64,000 nucleotides of DNA from Catalinimonas alkaloidigena (GCF_900100765.1 NZ_FNFO01000007.1:62001-126000); one strand, 5' to 3'; counted from the first letter of the stretch, positions 54,477-63,921 are shown. The notes: a model not told the origin generated them from the sequence alone. Made by a program: numbers and translations.

Positions 54477-54516
54477 GGGCAGGGCGGGTTCGTACGAATC
54501 CGCCCTGCCCTTTTTT
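54477..54516 (+). terminator. Intrinsic terminator after yceI
   Basis: GGGCAGGGCGGGTTC (54477-54491) pairs with GAATCCGCCCTGCCC (54496-54510), 15 bp with one G-U, around GTAC, followed by TTTTTT. Confidence 0.93.
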
Positions 54517-54667
54517 ATGAAAACCTACACGGCGTTCGTACGTAAAATAATTATTGGTAATTTACGTTCACATAGTGAGATCATTTGGCGAAGTCCTCTA
54601 TTCGCCTAATCATCTTCAGTATTATGTAAAACAATCAATTATTCCACCACAATTACAGTAGCTTACC

Positions 54668-54778
54668 ATGAAAAAGATGATCCGTCAGATGCGTCGGGCC
54701 GAGGTTGAGAGTAAATATCTTCCGAAAAAAGAAGATAAAGCGAAAAAAGGATTAGCCACCAACGGTGCTAAAAAGTAG
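54668..54778 (+). CDS. Small basic protein of 36 residues
   Basis: ATG at 54668 to TAG at 54776-54778, reading MKKMIRQMRRAEVESKY, then LPKKEDKAKKGLATNGAKK. About a third of the residues are Lys or Arg, with no signal peptide or membrane segment. The strong case for a real gene is isolation: it has a terminator behind it (54805-54830) and is cut off from yceI by another terminator in front. A nucleic-acid- or ribosome-associated role would fit the charge but is only a guess. I do not recognise a family. Confidence 0.6.
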   Translation: MKKMIRQMRRAEVESKYLPKKEDKAKKGLATNGAKK

Positions 54779-54804
54779 TCTCTAACAATCGATGTAACGT
54801 ACGC

Positions 54805-54830
54805 AGGCGCCCCCACCGGGCGCCTTTTTT
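54805..54830. terminator. Terminator between the small basic gene and dacB
   Basis: AGGCGCCC (54805-54812) pairs with GGGCGCCT (54818-54825) around CCACC, followed by six T on the plus strand. It lies 26 nt past the small ORF and just beyond the dacB stop. The minus-strand side has no T run, so it mainly serves the small gene. Confidence 0.85.
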
Positions 54831-54831
54831 A

Positions 54832-56355
54832 TTAGGGTAGGGCGGCCATGCGAATCATCAGCTGTTCCCACCGGTCGCGCATTTCGCCAAACGAGCCATC
54901 AAAGTGACTGGCCATCATCGCGAAGGCCAGCAGATCGCCGGAACGGGTGGTAACGTAGCCGACGTAACAAAGCACACGGTTGATCGAGCCGCTTTTGGCG
55001 TGCACGTTTCCCTGGATACTACTGCCGCGCCCCAAACTGCTCAGCGTACCGCTCCGGCCGGCGACCGGCAGCGATTCGTAAAAACTGGGGAACGACGGAT
55101 CGAGGCGCATCGCGCAGCAGAGCTGGGCCATGTGTTCGGGTGTGATGCCGTTGCCCGGCGAGAGACCACTGCCGTCGTAGATCTGGAAGCCGTGCGCCAC
55201 GTCGAGCTGCTTCCGGTTCCAGAAAGCTTCGGCTTCTTTCAGGCCGGTGTCCGTGCTGCCGAGGCCTTTGCGGGCATATCCCAGTGTTTTGAGTACCGCT
55301 TCGGCGTAGAGGTTCAGGCTGCGCAGGTTGATCTGATCCACAATCTCTCCCAGCGGCGGCGAAAGCGTGGTGGTAATTACCTGCCGCCCTTTTGGCTCCG
55401 GCAACGGCTGGGTGCGTGCCGAGCCAGGGGCCTGGGTCACCTTAATGCCCTGTTCCTCCAGCGCCTGTGTCAGCTCGAAGGCCGCTTGCAGCGGCGGGTC
55501 GGGCAACGATCCTTTGATAGAAAACTCGGCTGGGCCGGCCGGAATCGTGCCACGTAGCGTCCGGTACGACGTAAACGGCACGCCGTAGATGTACCCCTGG
55601 TCGCCACTGCCCACGGCCCCCGTCAGCATCCGGTTATCGAACTGGAGACCGGGCACCACGGGCACGGTCCGGATCACCGAGGCCGGCTCGCCGGGTTGGC
55701 CCGGCTTAAAATAGAGGTGGTATAAGTTTTCGCGGAAATTCAACCCAAATGCCGGTGCCCCGTAGTAATTTCCAACGTCTTGCCAGATCCACCCGTCGGG
55801 CATGTCAGAGTCGAACGCACGGTCGTCGGCAATGACCTGACCTTCGATGCGTTTAATACCGTGGTCGGCGACGGCTTGTGCCCACTGGCGCAGGAGCGCC
55901 TCGGCGTCGGGATAGCCCTCGAAACGGTCGCTACCAAGTGTAGGGTCGCCCGTGCCGCGGATGTAAAGGTTGCCGTACAGCGTGCCACTCTGGTCCAGAT
56001 TACCGTCCCATTCCACGAAGGTGCGGTAGCGGTAGTTGGGCCCGAGTAAGCTGAGGGCTGCCCCGGTGGTAACGAGTTTCAGGGTCGAGGCGGGCGGCAG
56101 GGCGCGTTCGGCGTGGCGCGAGACGATCGTCTGCCCATCGCTTACGCGTTTCACCACGAAGCCCCAGCCGGCGTGGCGTAACGCGGGGTGAGCCTCGAGT
56201 TGGTCCAGTTCCTTGCGCAGTGCGTCTAGCGCCGGAACCGACTGAGCCTGAACGCGTAGGGACAAGAAAAGAAGGCTAGCCAGTAAAAATCCAACTCGGG
56301 ACGAGCCGTGGTGGGGGAGAGAAAAGCACTTTGTGAAGAAAGAATATAGATGCAT
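54832..56355 (-). CDS. dacB: D-alanyl-D-alanine carboxypeptidase/endopeptidase (PBP4 type)
   Basis: 507 residues from the ATG at 56355; the upstream extension to 56601 overlaps the start of the divergent helicase gene and is not signal-like. A signal peptide (VGFLLASLLFLSLRVQA) sends it to the periplasm. The S13 peptidase hallmarks are visible: the active-site Ser-x-x-Lys is PPASTLKLVTTGAAL (S90, K93), YDGSGLSPGNG corresponds to the SxN region, and HAKSGSINRV holds the K(S)G triad. The inserted domain II typical of PBP4 lies between the first two motifs (GDPTLGSDRFEGYP onward). It trims peptidoglycan stem peptides and cuts cross-links during wall turnover. It is divergent from the helicase gene with 72 nt between starts, so both promoters share that gap. 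Confidence 0.93.
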   Translation of the reverse strand: MHLYSFFTKCFSLPHHGSSRVGFLLASLLFLSLRVQAQSVPALDALRKELDQLEAHPALRHAGWGFVVKRVSDGQTIVSRHAERALPPASTLKLVTTGAALSLLGPNYRYRTFVEWDGNLDQSGTLYGNLYIRGTGDPTLGSDRFEGYPDAEALLRQWAQAVADHGIKRIEGQVIADDRAFDSDMPDGWIWQDVGNYYGAPAFGLNFRENLYHLYFKPGQPGEPASVIRTVPVVPGLQFDNRMLTGAVGSGDQGYIYGVPFTSYRTLRGTIPAGPAEFSIKGSLPDPPLQAAFELTQALEEQGIKVTQAPGSARTQPLPEPKGRQVITTTLSPPLGEIVDQINLRSLNLYAEAVLKTLGYARKGLGSTDTGLKEAEAFWNRKQLDVAHGFQIYDGSGLSPGNGITPEHMAQLCCAMRLDPSFPSFYESLPVAGRSGTLSSLGRGSSIQGNVHAKSGSINRVLCYVGYVTTRSGDLLAFAMMASHFDGSFGEMRDRWEQLMIRMAALP

Positions 56356-56427
56356 GTGGATTGTGAAAGAATCTCCTTTGGGCCGGTTCGGTTCGCGGCT
56401 ATTTTTGTAAAAGTGCGGTAATATTTT

Positions 56428-59400
56428 ATGAACGAAAAAATCCTGCAAACCTATCTTCGGAGGCTGACCAACCTGAGCAGCAGTAACAAATCGCTGCTGT
56501 TGCTCAGGCTGTCCAGTGTGCAGGATATCGATTTGCACGCGTTTGACTACGTCACGCAGCAGGGGGCAGCCCAGCAGCCTTCGTTTGCGCTGATCGAACA
56601 CTTGATCGCCCGCCGCGGGTCAATTGATCTCGGGCCGGTGGTCGATAGCCGCGACGGCACGACGGCGGTGTTGAGCCAGCGGCTGAAGAAAATCGCCCGT
56701 ACGGAGGCCATGATTCGGGAAGAGCGCGGTGCGCGCGACCTCTACGTGGGGTGGCCGTTTGTGCAGGGGCGCTTCCCCGACGGGACGCCCGTACGAGCGC
56801 CGCTTCTGTTTTTTCCGGTAGAACTACGAACCGACAAGCAGCGCTGGAAACTGGCGTCGCTGGCCGACGAGCCCATTACGTTCAACCAAAGCTTTCTGCT
56901 GGCCTACGCCCACTACGCCGGCATTCAGCCCGACGAGGCGCTCTTCAGCGAGAACTTCGACGAAGCACCGACCGACAGCCTGGCGTTTCGGACGGCGGTC
57001 TACGAGATGCTGAAGACCAGTCCCATCGAAGTGAATTTTCATCGCGAAACGTTCGAAAATAAGCTTCTGGACTTTACGACCTACCGCCGCGCCGACTACG
57101 AAGCGCTGTACCGTCCCGGTCAGTTGCGGCTGGTGTCCGAAGCGGTGTTGGGGCTTTTTCCGCAGGCCGACTCGTTCCTGGTACCCGACTACGATTTTCT
57201 GCTGAGCCTGAACCCCACGCCCGACGTGGCCGAACTGTTGCATGCCGACGAAGAGCCGGACGTGAGCCGCCGCATTCGCGAGGAGCAGACCTACACCGTG
57301 CTGCCCATCAACGCTGCGCAGGAGGAAGCGCTGCTGCGCGTGAAAGAAGGGCGCTCGCTCGTGGTGCAGGGTCCTCCGGGGACCGGCAAGTCGCAGCTCA
57401 TCTGCAACGTGATCGCCGATTTTGCGGCGCGTGGCAAACGCGTCCTGGTGGTTTGTCAGAAACGGGCCGCCCTCGACGTGGTGTACGAGCGGCTGAAGCA
57501 CGCGGGCATGGAAGAGTTTACCGCGCTGGTCCACGATTTTAAGAACGACCGCCGGCAACTGTTCGCCCAACTGGCCAAGCAGATCGAGCAGGTCGACGAA
57601 TACCGCAACAACAACAACAGTCTGGACGCGCTGCAACTGGAGCGCAGCTTTATCGAAACGAGTCGCCAGATCGAGCAGCACGCCGACGAGTTGACGCAAT
57701 TTCGGGAGGCGTTGTTCGAAACCGACACTTGCGGCATCTCGGCGAAAGAATTGTACCTGACGTCCGATCCGCACGCGCCAGCCCTCGCGCTGGAAGATCT
57801 GTACCACGCGTTCGATTTCCGGAATCTGACCACGTTTCTGACCAAGCTGAAGCGATACGTCGACTATGCCCCACGTCTGAACCGGCCGGATCATCCCTGG
57901 CTGCAACGGCAGAGTTTTGCGGAGCTGGGCCTGAAGGATCAGAACGTGTTGAGCAACCACATCATCGCGATTCCCGATGCGGCACAGGAGTTTTATGAGC
58001 TGACGCAGAGCCTGTTGCGCCAGCCACTGGACCTGGCGACAATCCTGGACATCGCCGCGGCCAAAAAAGATATTTACCGGCTGTTGGTGCTGTTGAACGA
58101 CGTAGAGGTGTTCCGCTTCTGGCAGTACATGCTCGACGTGACGCCCGAGCCGCAGCAGCTTTCCCCGCTGAAAGATCAGCTGTACCAGACCTTCGAAGAC
58201 GAAGGCATTTGGGAGCGTGGTACACGCGAAGAGGTGGAAGAATTACACGAGAAAGTCACCGACGCGCTGCACCAATCCGAGTCGGGTTGGAACTGGATGC
58301 GGTGGCGTCTTTTTTCGCCGGACCGTCGGCTCATTGCCGCGCAACTGGAAAAAGAGGGCTTGTCACTATCGCCCGAAAGCCTACAGTGGCTCTCGAAACG
58401 CCTGCAAAAGCGCCTGAATTTCGAGCGCCTGATCCGACAATTTCAGCAGATCGAGTGGTTGCCGCCGCTGGCCCACACATTCGACAAAGAAGCGTTGGTC
58501 CGCTATTTCCAGAACGTCAACAAGACCGTGGTGGCGGCCAACATTTTCCGGCACCTGACGTCGTATCCGCACTTGTTCGACTTCAAAGAAGTGACGTTCG
58601 ACGTGATGTACGAAAATACGGTGCAACTGGTCCGGCGCTGTGAGTACGTGCTGGCCCTCCACGAAGAGTGGTCCCGGCTACTGACCGACGCGCAGATCGA
58701 AAGTTTGTGGACGGGGACGGTGGTGCCGGGCACAATGCTTAAGGCCCTGGCGATGGATTTCGAGTGGATGGTGGAATTTGATCGCGTGCGGGCAGAGTTG
58801 AGCCCCACCGAACAGGCAGTGCTGACGCTGGTAGAAAAAGGACTGGCCGAGCAGCAATTGCCTGATGAATCGTACGGCACCGAGGCGTTGCTGCTGTTTC
58901 AGAACAGCCTGCAACTGGCCTGGATCGAACATTTGGAGCAGAAGTACCCCATTTTACGGTCGGTTTCTTCCAAGCGGATGGAGCAACTGGAGCGGGGGTT
59001 GCAGGAGCACATCGTGAACAAGCGGAAGCTGAGCAAGGAAACCCTGCAGTTGCGGTTGCGCGAAAACACGTACCAGACCGTAAGCTACAACCGCCTGCGG
59101 AACCGCGTCACTTACCGCGATTTGTACCATCAGGTCACCAAAAAGCGTCGGTTGTGGCCGGTGCGTCGCCTCATTCAGGAATTTTCCGACGAACTGTTCA
59201 ACCTGGTACCGTGCTGGATGGCATCGCCCGAATCGGTGTCGGCCCTGTTTCCGATGGAACAGATGTTCGATCTGGTGATTTTTGACGAAGCGTCGCAGTG
59301 CTTTTCGGAGAAGGGATTGCCCGCCCTCTACCGCGCACAACAGGTGATGATTCTGGGAGACGACAAGCAGCTTCAGCCCAACAACCTGTACCGGGTGCGC

Positions 59401-60426
59401 TGGGACGACGAAGACGAGGAAGCGCCCGAGGCCGAAGTGGATTCGCTCCTGAACCTGGGAAACCTGTACCTGCCGCAGTTGCAACTCATGGAACACTACC
59501 GCAGCCAGTCGCTCGACCTGATTGAGTTTTCCAACCAGCATTTCTACAAACGGACGCTGCGCCTGTTGCCCGATTTCAACGAGGCCAACCGCGAAGAACC
59601 TGGCATTCATTTCGAGAAAGTACAGGGGCAGTGGGAAAATAACACCAACCGAACGGAGGCCGACGCCGTGGTGCGGCTGGTCGGTAATTTGTTGCGGAAG
59701 GGCGAAAAAAGCATTGGCATCGTGACGTTCAACGCACCGCAACAGGCCTTGATTCAGGACCAGTTGGAGGCGGCTGAACTGGCGTTGCCGGAAGAGTTGT
59801 TCGTGAAAAACATCGAAAATGTGCAGGGTGACGAACGTGACATCATCATCTTCTCGATCGGCTATGCGCCCGATGCCAAGGGGAAATTGCGGATGCACTT
59901 CGGGAGTCTGAACGCCGACGGGGGCGAAAATCGGCTGAACGTGGCGGTGACGCGCTCGCGCCTGAAAGAATACGTGATCAGCAGCGTGTGGCCCTACGAG
60001 CTTCGGACGGATGACGCCCGGCACAACGGCCCGAAGTTGCTGAAAGCGTATCTGCAATACGCGCTGGACGTATCGCAACGGAAGTTTCGTCCGCAACCGC
60101 TGCCCTACACACAAACGCGCAACGAGTGGCTTCTGAAGCGGCAACTGCTCGAACAGCACGCCGCACTGGCGATGGAATTACCGTTCGCGGACCTGACGGT
60201 AAAAACTTTCCACCGTTACTGTGCGCTGATCATGACCGACGACGAACTCTACTATCAATACCTGTCGGCGAAAGAGGCACACGTCTACCTGCCTGAGACC
60301 TTCCGGGCCAAGCACTGGAACTTTAGACGAATCTGGAGCCGGAATTTCTGGGCTGAGCGCAAAGAAACGGTCACCCACCTGCGTCAGTACATCGACGAAC
60401 GGCTGGCGGTGCGCACCAGCGCTTAG
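56428..60426 (+). CDS. Large SF1 (Upf1/DNA2-like) helicase of the DUF4011 type
   Basis: 1332 residues. The N-terminal 300 residues resemble the DUF4011 region of large bacterial helicases (RLTNLSSSNKSLLLLRLSSV, and YVGWPFVQG). Then come the SF1 motifs: Walker A VVQGPPGTGKSQ (312-323), Walker B DLVIFDEASQ (948-957), motif III MILGDDKQLQP (near 974-984), motif V NVQGDERDIIIFS (near 1132) and motif VI RLNVAVTRSR (near 1170). A long helical insertion separates Walker A and B. It should unwind nucleic acid using ATP. The C-terminus ends in FRRIWSRNFWAERK, which resembles the last strand-helix of the Vsr/DUF559-like nuclease seen in many relatives, but the acidic catalytic core is not evident. Related proteins occur in defence or repair contexts, but no partner genes are visible here. 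Confidence 0.82.
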   Translation: MNEKILQTYLRRLTNLSSSNKSLLLLRLSSVQDIDLHAFDYVTQQGAAQQPSFALIEHLIARRGSIDLGPVVDSRDGTTAVLSQRLKKIARTEAMIREERGARDLYVGWPFVQGRFPDGTPVRAPLLFFPVELRTDKQRWKLASLADEPITFNQSFLLAYAHYAGIQPDEALFSENFDEAPTDSLAFRTAVYEMLKTSPIEVNFHRETFENKLLDFTTYRRADYEALYRPGQLRLVSEAVLGLFPQADSFLVPDYDFLLSLNPTPDVAELLHADEEPDVSRRIREEQTYTVLPINAAQEEALLRVKEGRSLVVQGPPGTGKSQLICNVIADFAARGKRVLVVCQKRAALDVVYERLKHAGMEEFTALVHDFKNDRRQLFAQLAKQIEQVDEYRNNNNSLDALQLERSFIETSRQIEQHADELTQFREALFETDTCGISAKELYLTSDPHAPALALEDLYHAFDFRNLTTFLTKLKRYVDYAPRLNRPDHPWLQRQSFAELGLKDQNVLSNHIIAIPDAAQEFYELTQSLLRQPLDLATILDIAAAKKDIYRLLVLLNDVEVFRFWQYMLDVTPEPQQLSPLKDQLYQTFEDEGIWERGTREEVEELHEKVTDALHQSESGWNWMRWRLFSPDRRLIAAQLEKEGLSLSPESLQWLSKRLQKRLNFERLIRQFQQIEWLPPLAHTFDKEALVRYFQNVNKTVVAANIFRHLTSYPHLFDFKEVTFDVMYENTVQLVRRCEYVLALHEEWSRLLTDAQIESLWTGTVVPGTMLKALAMDFEWMVEFDRVRAELSPTEQAVLTLVEKGLAEQQLPDESYGTEALLLFQNSLQLAWIEHLEQKYPILRSVSSKRMEQLERGLQEHIVNKRKLSKETLQLRLRENTYQTVSYNRLRNRVTYRDLYHQVTKKRRLWPVRRLIQEFSDELFNLVPCWMASPESVSALFPMEQMFDLVIFDEASQCFSEKGLPALYRAQQVMILGDDKQLQPNNLYRVRWDDEDEEAPEAEVDSLLNLGNLYLPQLQLMEHYRSQSLDLIEFSNQHFYKRTLRLLPDFNEANREEPGIHFEKVQGQWENNTNRTEADAVVRLVGNLLRKGEKSIGIVTFNAPQQALIQDQLEAAELALPEELFVKNIENVQGDERDIIIFSIGYAPDAKGKLRMHFGSLNADGGENRLNVAVTRSRLKEYVISSVWPYELRTDDARHNGPKLLKAYLQYALDVSQRKFRPQPLPYTQTRNEWLLKRQLLEQHAALAMELPFADLTVKTFHRYCALIMTDDELYYQYLSAKEAHVYLPETFRAKHWNFRRIWSRNFWAERKETVTHLRQYIDERLAVRTSA

Positions 60427-62391
60427 TTAATAATCGATTTCGAGGTTGAAGCGCTGCCGGAACTCTTTCAGTAGCGGATTTTCCTGTGCCCACTCGGTAA
60501 ACCGTTCGGATGGCGTATAGGCCTGCTTCCGCACTTCCTGCGGAGCCGCAATCTCCGACTGGATGGTGATCTGCCGGTTGCGTAGCGTTTGGCGGAGGTA
60601 TTCCAGCAATTCGGGTCGGAGTTGCTCCAGCGTGTCGCTCTGGAACTTATGATCGAGTTTCAGGTGCAGGCAGGTGCCTTTCACCGTCAGCGGACGGCCC
60701 GACAGGGCGTAGTAATTCGGATTCTCTTCTTTCAGCCGCTCGACGTGTTTCGTAAACACCTGCATGAGCGTGTCGGGCACTACGGGTTCGTCCTGCACAA
60801 TCGGCTTCGGTGCTTCGGCAAGCGCCGTTGCCGCTTCCTGCACCGGCGCGGCCGTTGTGGCAGCGGGGTGGCTCACTTGGGTGCGTAGGGCGTTCAGGTC
60901 TGGCAGGCGCACGGTGCTGCGCGCCATGGAAGGACGCGGTGGCGGTGCCGTTGTTTTGGTCGGGGTCGGTGCCGCAGAAGCTACTTCGGCGGGTTGTGCG
61001 GTGGCTGCCGGTTCGCCGACCGTCGGACGGGGTATGGCCGGAATGGTGGGCTTGGGTGGCGCTGAGGTGCCCTGGCCTCCTGATGGGGGAGGCGTCGCCA
61101 CTGGTTTGGGCGGGATGGCCGCTGTGCCGTTGGCGGGCGGTATAGGCGTCGCCGGCGTTGCAGCACCAGCAGGGGCGATGCCATTGTTCCCATGAGCAGA
61201 AGGCCGCGCCTCGGGGGTAGGTTGTGCGGCAGGGGCACTTGGCGTATCGTGGGGAGCGCTCGGTGCTTCGCGCTCGAACTTCACCAGGTTGACGGCCGAC
61301 TGCACGTGGCACAGTTTCATCAGCACAATTTCGACGTGCAGACGTTGGTTCTTGCTGTTTTTATAATCCTGGTCGCACTGGCTGGTAAGGTGAAGTGCCG
61401 TCATCAGGAACGAGGCCGACGCCGCGCGAGCCTGCTGGCGGTAACGGTCCTGCACTTCTTCGGACACTTCGAGCAGCGAAAGCGTCTGTTCGTCTTTGCA
61501 GACCAACAGATTGCGTAGGTGTTCAGCCAGGCCCACCACGAACTGATGGCCGTCGAAGCCTTTGCGCAGCACCTCGTCGAACAGCAACAGGGCGTCCGAC
61601 ATCTGTCCCAGCAAAGCGGCCTCCGTCACCCGGAAGTAGTAATCGTAATCCAGGATGTGCAGGTTGTCGACCACCTGCCGGTAGGTAATGCTCCGGTCGG
61701 GCGAAAACGTGCTGATCAGGTCGAACATCGAGAGCGCATCGCGCAGCCCGCCGTCCGCCTTCTGCCCGATCAGGCGCAGCGCTTCCGACTCGGCCGGAAT
61801 GTCCTCCTGCCGGGCAATGCTGGCCAGGTGGTTGGCAATGTCGCGGACCTGAATGCGGTTGAAATCGAAAATCTGGCAGCGCGACAGAATCGTCGGGATG
61901 ATCTTGTGTTTCTCGGTCGTAGCCAGGATAAAAATGGCGTACGACGGCGGCTCTTCCAGCGTTTTCAGAAAGGCGTTGAACGCCGCATTGGACAGCATGT
62001 GCACCTCGTCGATGATGTACACCTTGTAGCGTCCAACCTGCGGGGCGTAGCGCACCTGCTCCACCAGATTCCGGATGTCTTCGACCGAGTTGTTCGAGGC
62101 GGCATCGAGCTCGTGGACGTTGAACGAACTGCTGTTGTTAAAGCTTGTACACGAACTACACTGGTTGCAGGCTTCGCCGTGTTCCGTCAGGTTTTCGCAG
62201 TTGATGGTCTTGGCCAGAATGCGCGCGCAGGTCGTTTTCCCCACGCCACGCGGCCCGCAAAACAGAAACGCCTGCGCCAGATGTTGCTGCGCAATCGCAT
62301 TTTTCAAAGTCGTCGTGACGTGCTGCTGACCCACGACCGTATCGAACGTTCCCGGACGGTACTTCCGGGCCGAAACCACAAACTGATCCAT
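60427..62391 (-). CDS. dnaX: DNA polymerase III subunit gamma/tau
   Basis: 654 residues. DnaX drives the clamp loader and organises the replisome. Walker A is GPRGVGKTT (46-54); zinc-binding Cys 65, 75, 78 and 81 (ACNQCSSC) follow; Walker B is VYIIDEVHML; and the Arg-finger region is TILSRCQIFDF. After domain III a Pro/Ala/Thr-rich linker (about 385-500) leads to a C-terminal tau-like domain ending in ENPLLKEFRQRFNLEIDY. I saw no slippery A-run in the linker, so a shorter gamma form by frameshifting is not evident. Its stop codon (60429-60427) directly abuts the stop of the convergent helicase gene (60424-60426), leaving no spacer. Confidence 0.96.
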   Translation of the reverse strand: MDQFVVSARKYRPGTFDTVVGQQHVTTTLKNAIAQQHLAQAFLFCGPRGVGKTTCARILAKTINCENLTEHGEACNQCSSCTSFNNSSSFNVHELDAASNNSVEDIRNLVEQVRYAPQVGRYKVYIIDEVHMLSNAAFNAFLKTLEEPPSYAIFILATTEKHKIIPTILSRCQIFDFNRIQVRDIANHLASIARQEDIPAESEALRLIGQKADGGLRDALSMFDLISTFSPDRSITYRQVVDNLHILDYDYYFRVTEAALLGQMSDALLLFDEVLRKGFDGHQFVVGLAEHLRNLLVCKDEQTLSLLEVSEEVQDRYRQQARAASASFLMTALHLTSQCDQDYKNSKNQRLHVEIVLMKLCHVQSAVNLVKFEREAPSAPHDTPSAPAAQPTPEARPSAHGNNGIAPAGAATPATPIPPANGTAAIPPKPVATPPPSGGQGTSAPPKPTIPAIPRPTVGEPAATAQPAEVASAAPTPTKTTAPPPRPSMARSTVRLPDLNALRTQVSHPAATTAAPVQEAATALAEAPKPIVQDEPVVPDTLMQVFTKHVERLKEENPNYYALSGRPLTVKGTCLHLKLDHKFQSDTLEQLRPELLEYLRQTLRNRQITIQSEIAAPQEVRKQAYTPSERFTEWAQENPLLKEFRQRFNLEIDY

Positions 62392-62529
62392 TGGACCAAG
62401 TTAACAAAGTCGGTCGGGAATGGAAAGACAGTCCGGCCAATGTGGATAACAATTGGTCGGGCACGATCCTGGAACCCACCAAGCTGCTTCCGGTTTCCCG
62501 ACGTCGGGCACCGGTGTTCCGGTATTCTC

Positions 62530-63345
62530 TCAAAAACTCAGCTTGATGCCGTTGGTGAAAAGAATGTTGACCTTTTCGATGGGGACAATGGGCGTGGCGT
62601 CGTACTGCCCCGCCAGGCGCGAACTAAAGGCCAGCACCCGCGTCACCTGCAAGGTCAGGTTTACGTCGCCACTAAGCCGGGGTTGAAAAAAGTGGTTGAA
62701 CCGCGCCTGATAATACACAATGGCGTTGAAGCCCAGCACGTCGTTCGGCGACCAGCGCCCCGCCACGTAGTTGGTACTTTTCAGGAAGTCCGTCTGCGTC
62801 ACCGTTGCGTTTTCGGCGTTGGGCGGCAACCAGCGCTCCTGCTCCCCCATCAGGCCCGGCCCCAGGGCCAGCGAGAATTTCTCTTCGTCGATGATCTCGT
62901 AGCGCAGGCCAGCGCCCAGCAGCATCCGTTGCCGCAGCCCCCGGCTCTGGTCGTACTGATATTGCGCAAACGTTTCGTACGACAGCGGCTCGTTCCGCAG
63001 GAAGTTGATCCGCCCGTGCAGGTACGCATCACTGATGACCGACGTACCGCCGACGCGCACCAGGTTGACTGTCGAAATCAGCATGTAGTTGTGCAGGGCC
63101 GACAGATAAGCCACGTTGGTGACCAGTTTCAGGTCGAAAACACTTACCTGCTGGTAGCGGTAGTTGGAGGTCAGATCTACGCTGCCCACCCAAATGTTGG
63201 TGCTGTCGTCGCTCAGCCGGTCCTTTTCTACGTTCAGAATTTGCGCATGGCCCGCCCAGGGCAACAGCCACAGCAGCACAACAAACAGACGGGCGAGAAG
63301 GGGAGAAAAAGGAAAGATGGAAGGAAGTAAACTCTTTTGCCTCAT
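62530..63345 (-). CDS. DUF481-like outer-membrane beta-barrel protein
   Basis: 271 residues with a signal peptide (FVVLLWLLPWAGHAQ). The mature protein opens with ILNVEKDRLSDDS and continues as alternating amphipathic beta strands (WVGSVDLTSNYRYQQVSVFDL, HNYMLISTVNLVRVGG, FLRNEPLSYETFAQYQYD), ending in an aromatic residue (GIKLSF), as outer-membrane barrels do. The pattern of a short substrate-like opening followed by a salt-induced-type barrel fits DUF481. Function is unknown for the family. It lies 138 nt upstream of dnaX on the same strand and is divergent from the tmRNA gene. Confidence 0.78.
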   Translation of the reverse strand: MRQKSLLPSIFPFSPLLARLFVVLLWLLPWAGHAQILNVEKDRLSDDSTNIWVGSVDLTSNYRYQQVSVFDLKLVTNVAYLSALHNYMLISTVNLVRVGGTSVISDAYLHGRINFLRNEPLSYETFAQYQYDQSRGLRQRMLLGAGLRYEIIDEEKFSLALGPGLMGEQERWLPPNAENATVTQTDFLKSTNYVAGRWSPNDVLGFNAIVYYQARFNHFFQPRLSGDVNLTLQVTRVLAFSSRLAGQYDATPIVPIEKVNILFTNGIKLSF

Positions 63346-63420
63346 ATTGCGTTATCTTTACGCCTCTTTCTTCGGCGAAGTTATCCGGACCGGACGATTT
63401 TACGGAGAAAAGATCACCCT

Positions 63421-63790
63421 GGGGTCGACTGGAATTGACAGCTTGGTGAGTAGAGTGTAAGCATGCAGGGAGTTGAGCGAGTCTTCCTTAAAAAATTCGT
63501 TCGAACAATAATTGGCGAAACTAACTACGCCCTTGCTGCCTAATTTAAGATAATTAGCTAATGCAAGTGTCTCGCCGGCGTTGCGGTCCTGTAGCGTCGG
63601 TATATGAGGCATCGAACCACAGGACTAGCGTGCGTGGTGTCGTGACGCGCATGGCGAACTTCAGCGACTACGGAGGCTGATCAGGTCCGTTCGGTACCTT
63701 TGGTCTCTCGACAACCCAAACCGCAACTAAGCATGTAGAAGGCACTCGTACTGCCTTGACTGGACCAGGGTTCAAATCCCTGCGACTCCA
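63421..63790 (+). ncRNA. ssrA: Transfer-messenger RNA (tmRNA)
   Basis: One-piece tmRNA that rescues stalled ribosomes with SmpB. The 5' GGGGTCG (63421-63427) pairs with CGACTCC (63783-63789, one G-U) as the acceptor stem. GACTGGAATTGACAG is the conserved 5' tRNA-like segment and GGTTCAAATCC the T-arm near the 3' end. The tag frame at 63514-63540 reads GETNYALAA, followed by TAA at 63541-63543. This tag is known from Bacteroides, and the final ALAA marks products for ClpXP-type proteolysis. After discriminator A63790 the DNA reads CAA rather than CCA, so the CCA end must be added enzymatically. Confidence 0.95.
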
Positions 63791-63797
63791 CAATAAG

Positions 63798-63832
63798 CCG
63801 CCTCTGTCAGATACAGAGGCGGTTTTTGTTTT
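63798..63832 (+). terminator. Intrinsic terminator of ssrA
   Basis: CCGCCTCTGT (63798-63807) pairs perfectly with ACAGAGGCGG (63813-63822) around CAGAT, followed by TTTTTGTTTTT. It starts 8 nt past the mature tmRNA end. Confidence 0.94.
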
Positions 63833-63921
63833 TCAGGGGTCCAAAAATTGCCTGTCTAACTCTTAAAATGAATTACTTACATTGCAATAGGTTACGTTAG
63901 TTGCCAAGCTTTGTAACCAAA

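Noticed and set aside
61519-63330. 603-codon plus-strand frame across dnaX and the DUF481-like gene
   Set aside because: It runs antisense through two recognisable genes and the gap between them, with no domain of its own.
63421-63790. tRNA gene suggested by the T-arm and acceptor end
   Set aside because: The anticodon arm is missing and a tag-coding frame lies between the two tRNA-like halves, so it is tmRNA.
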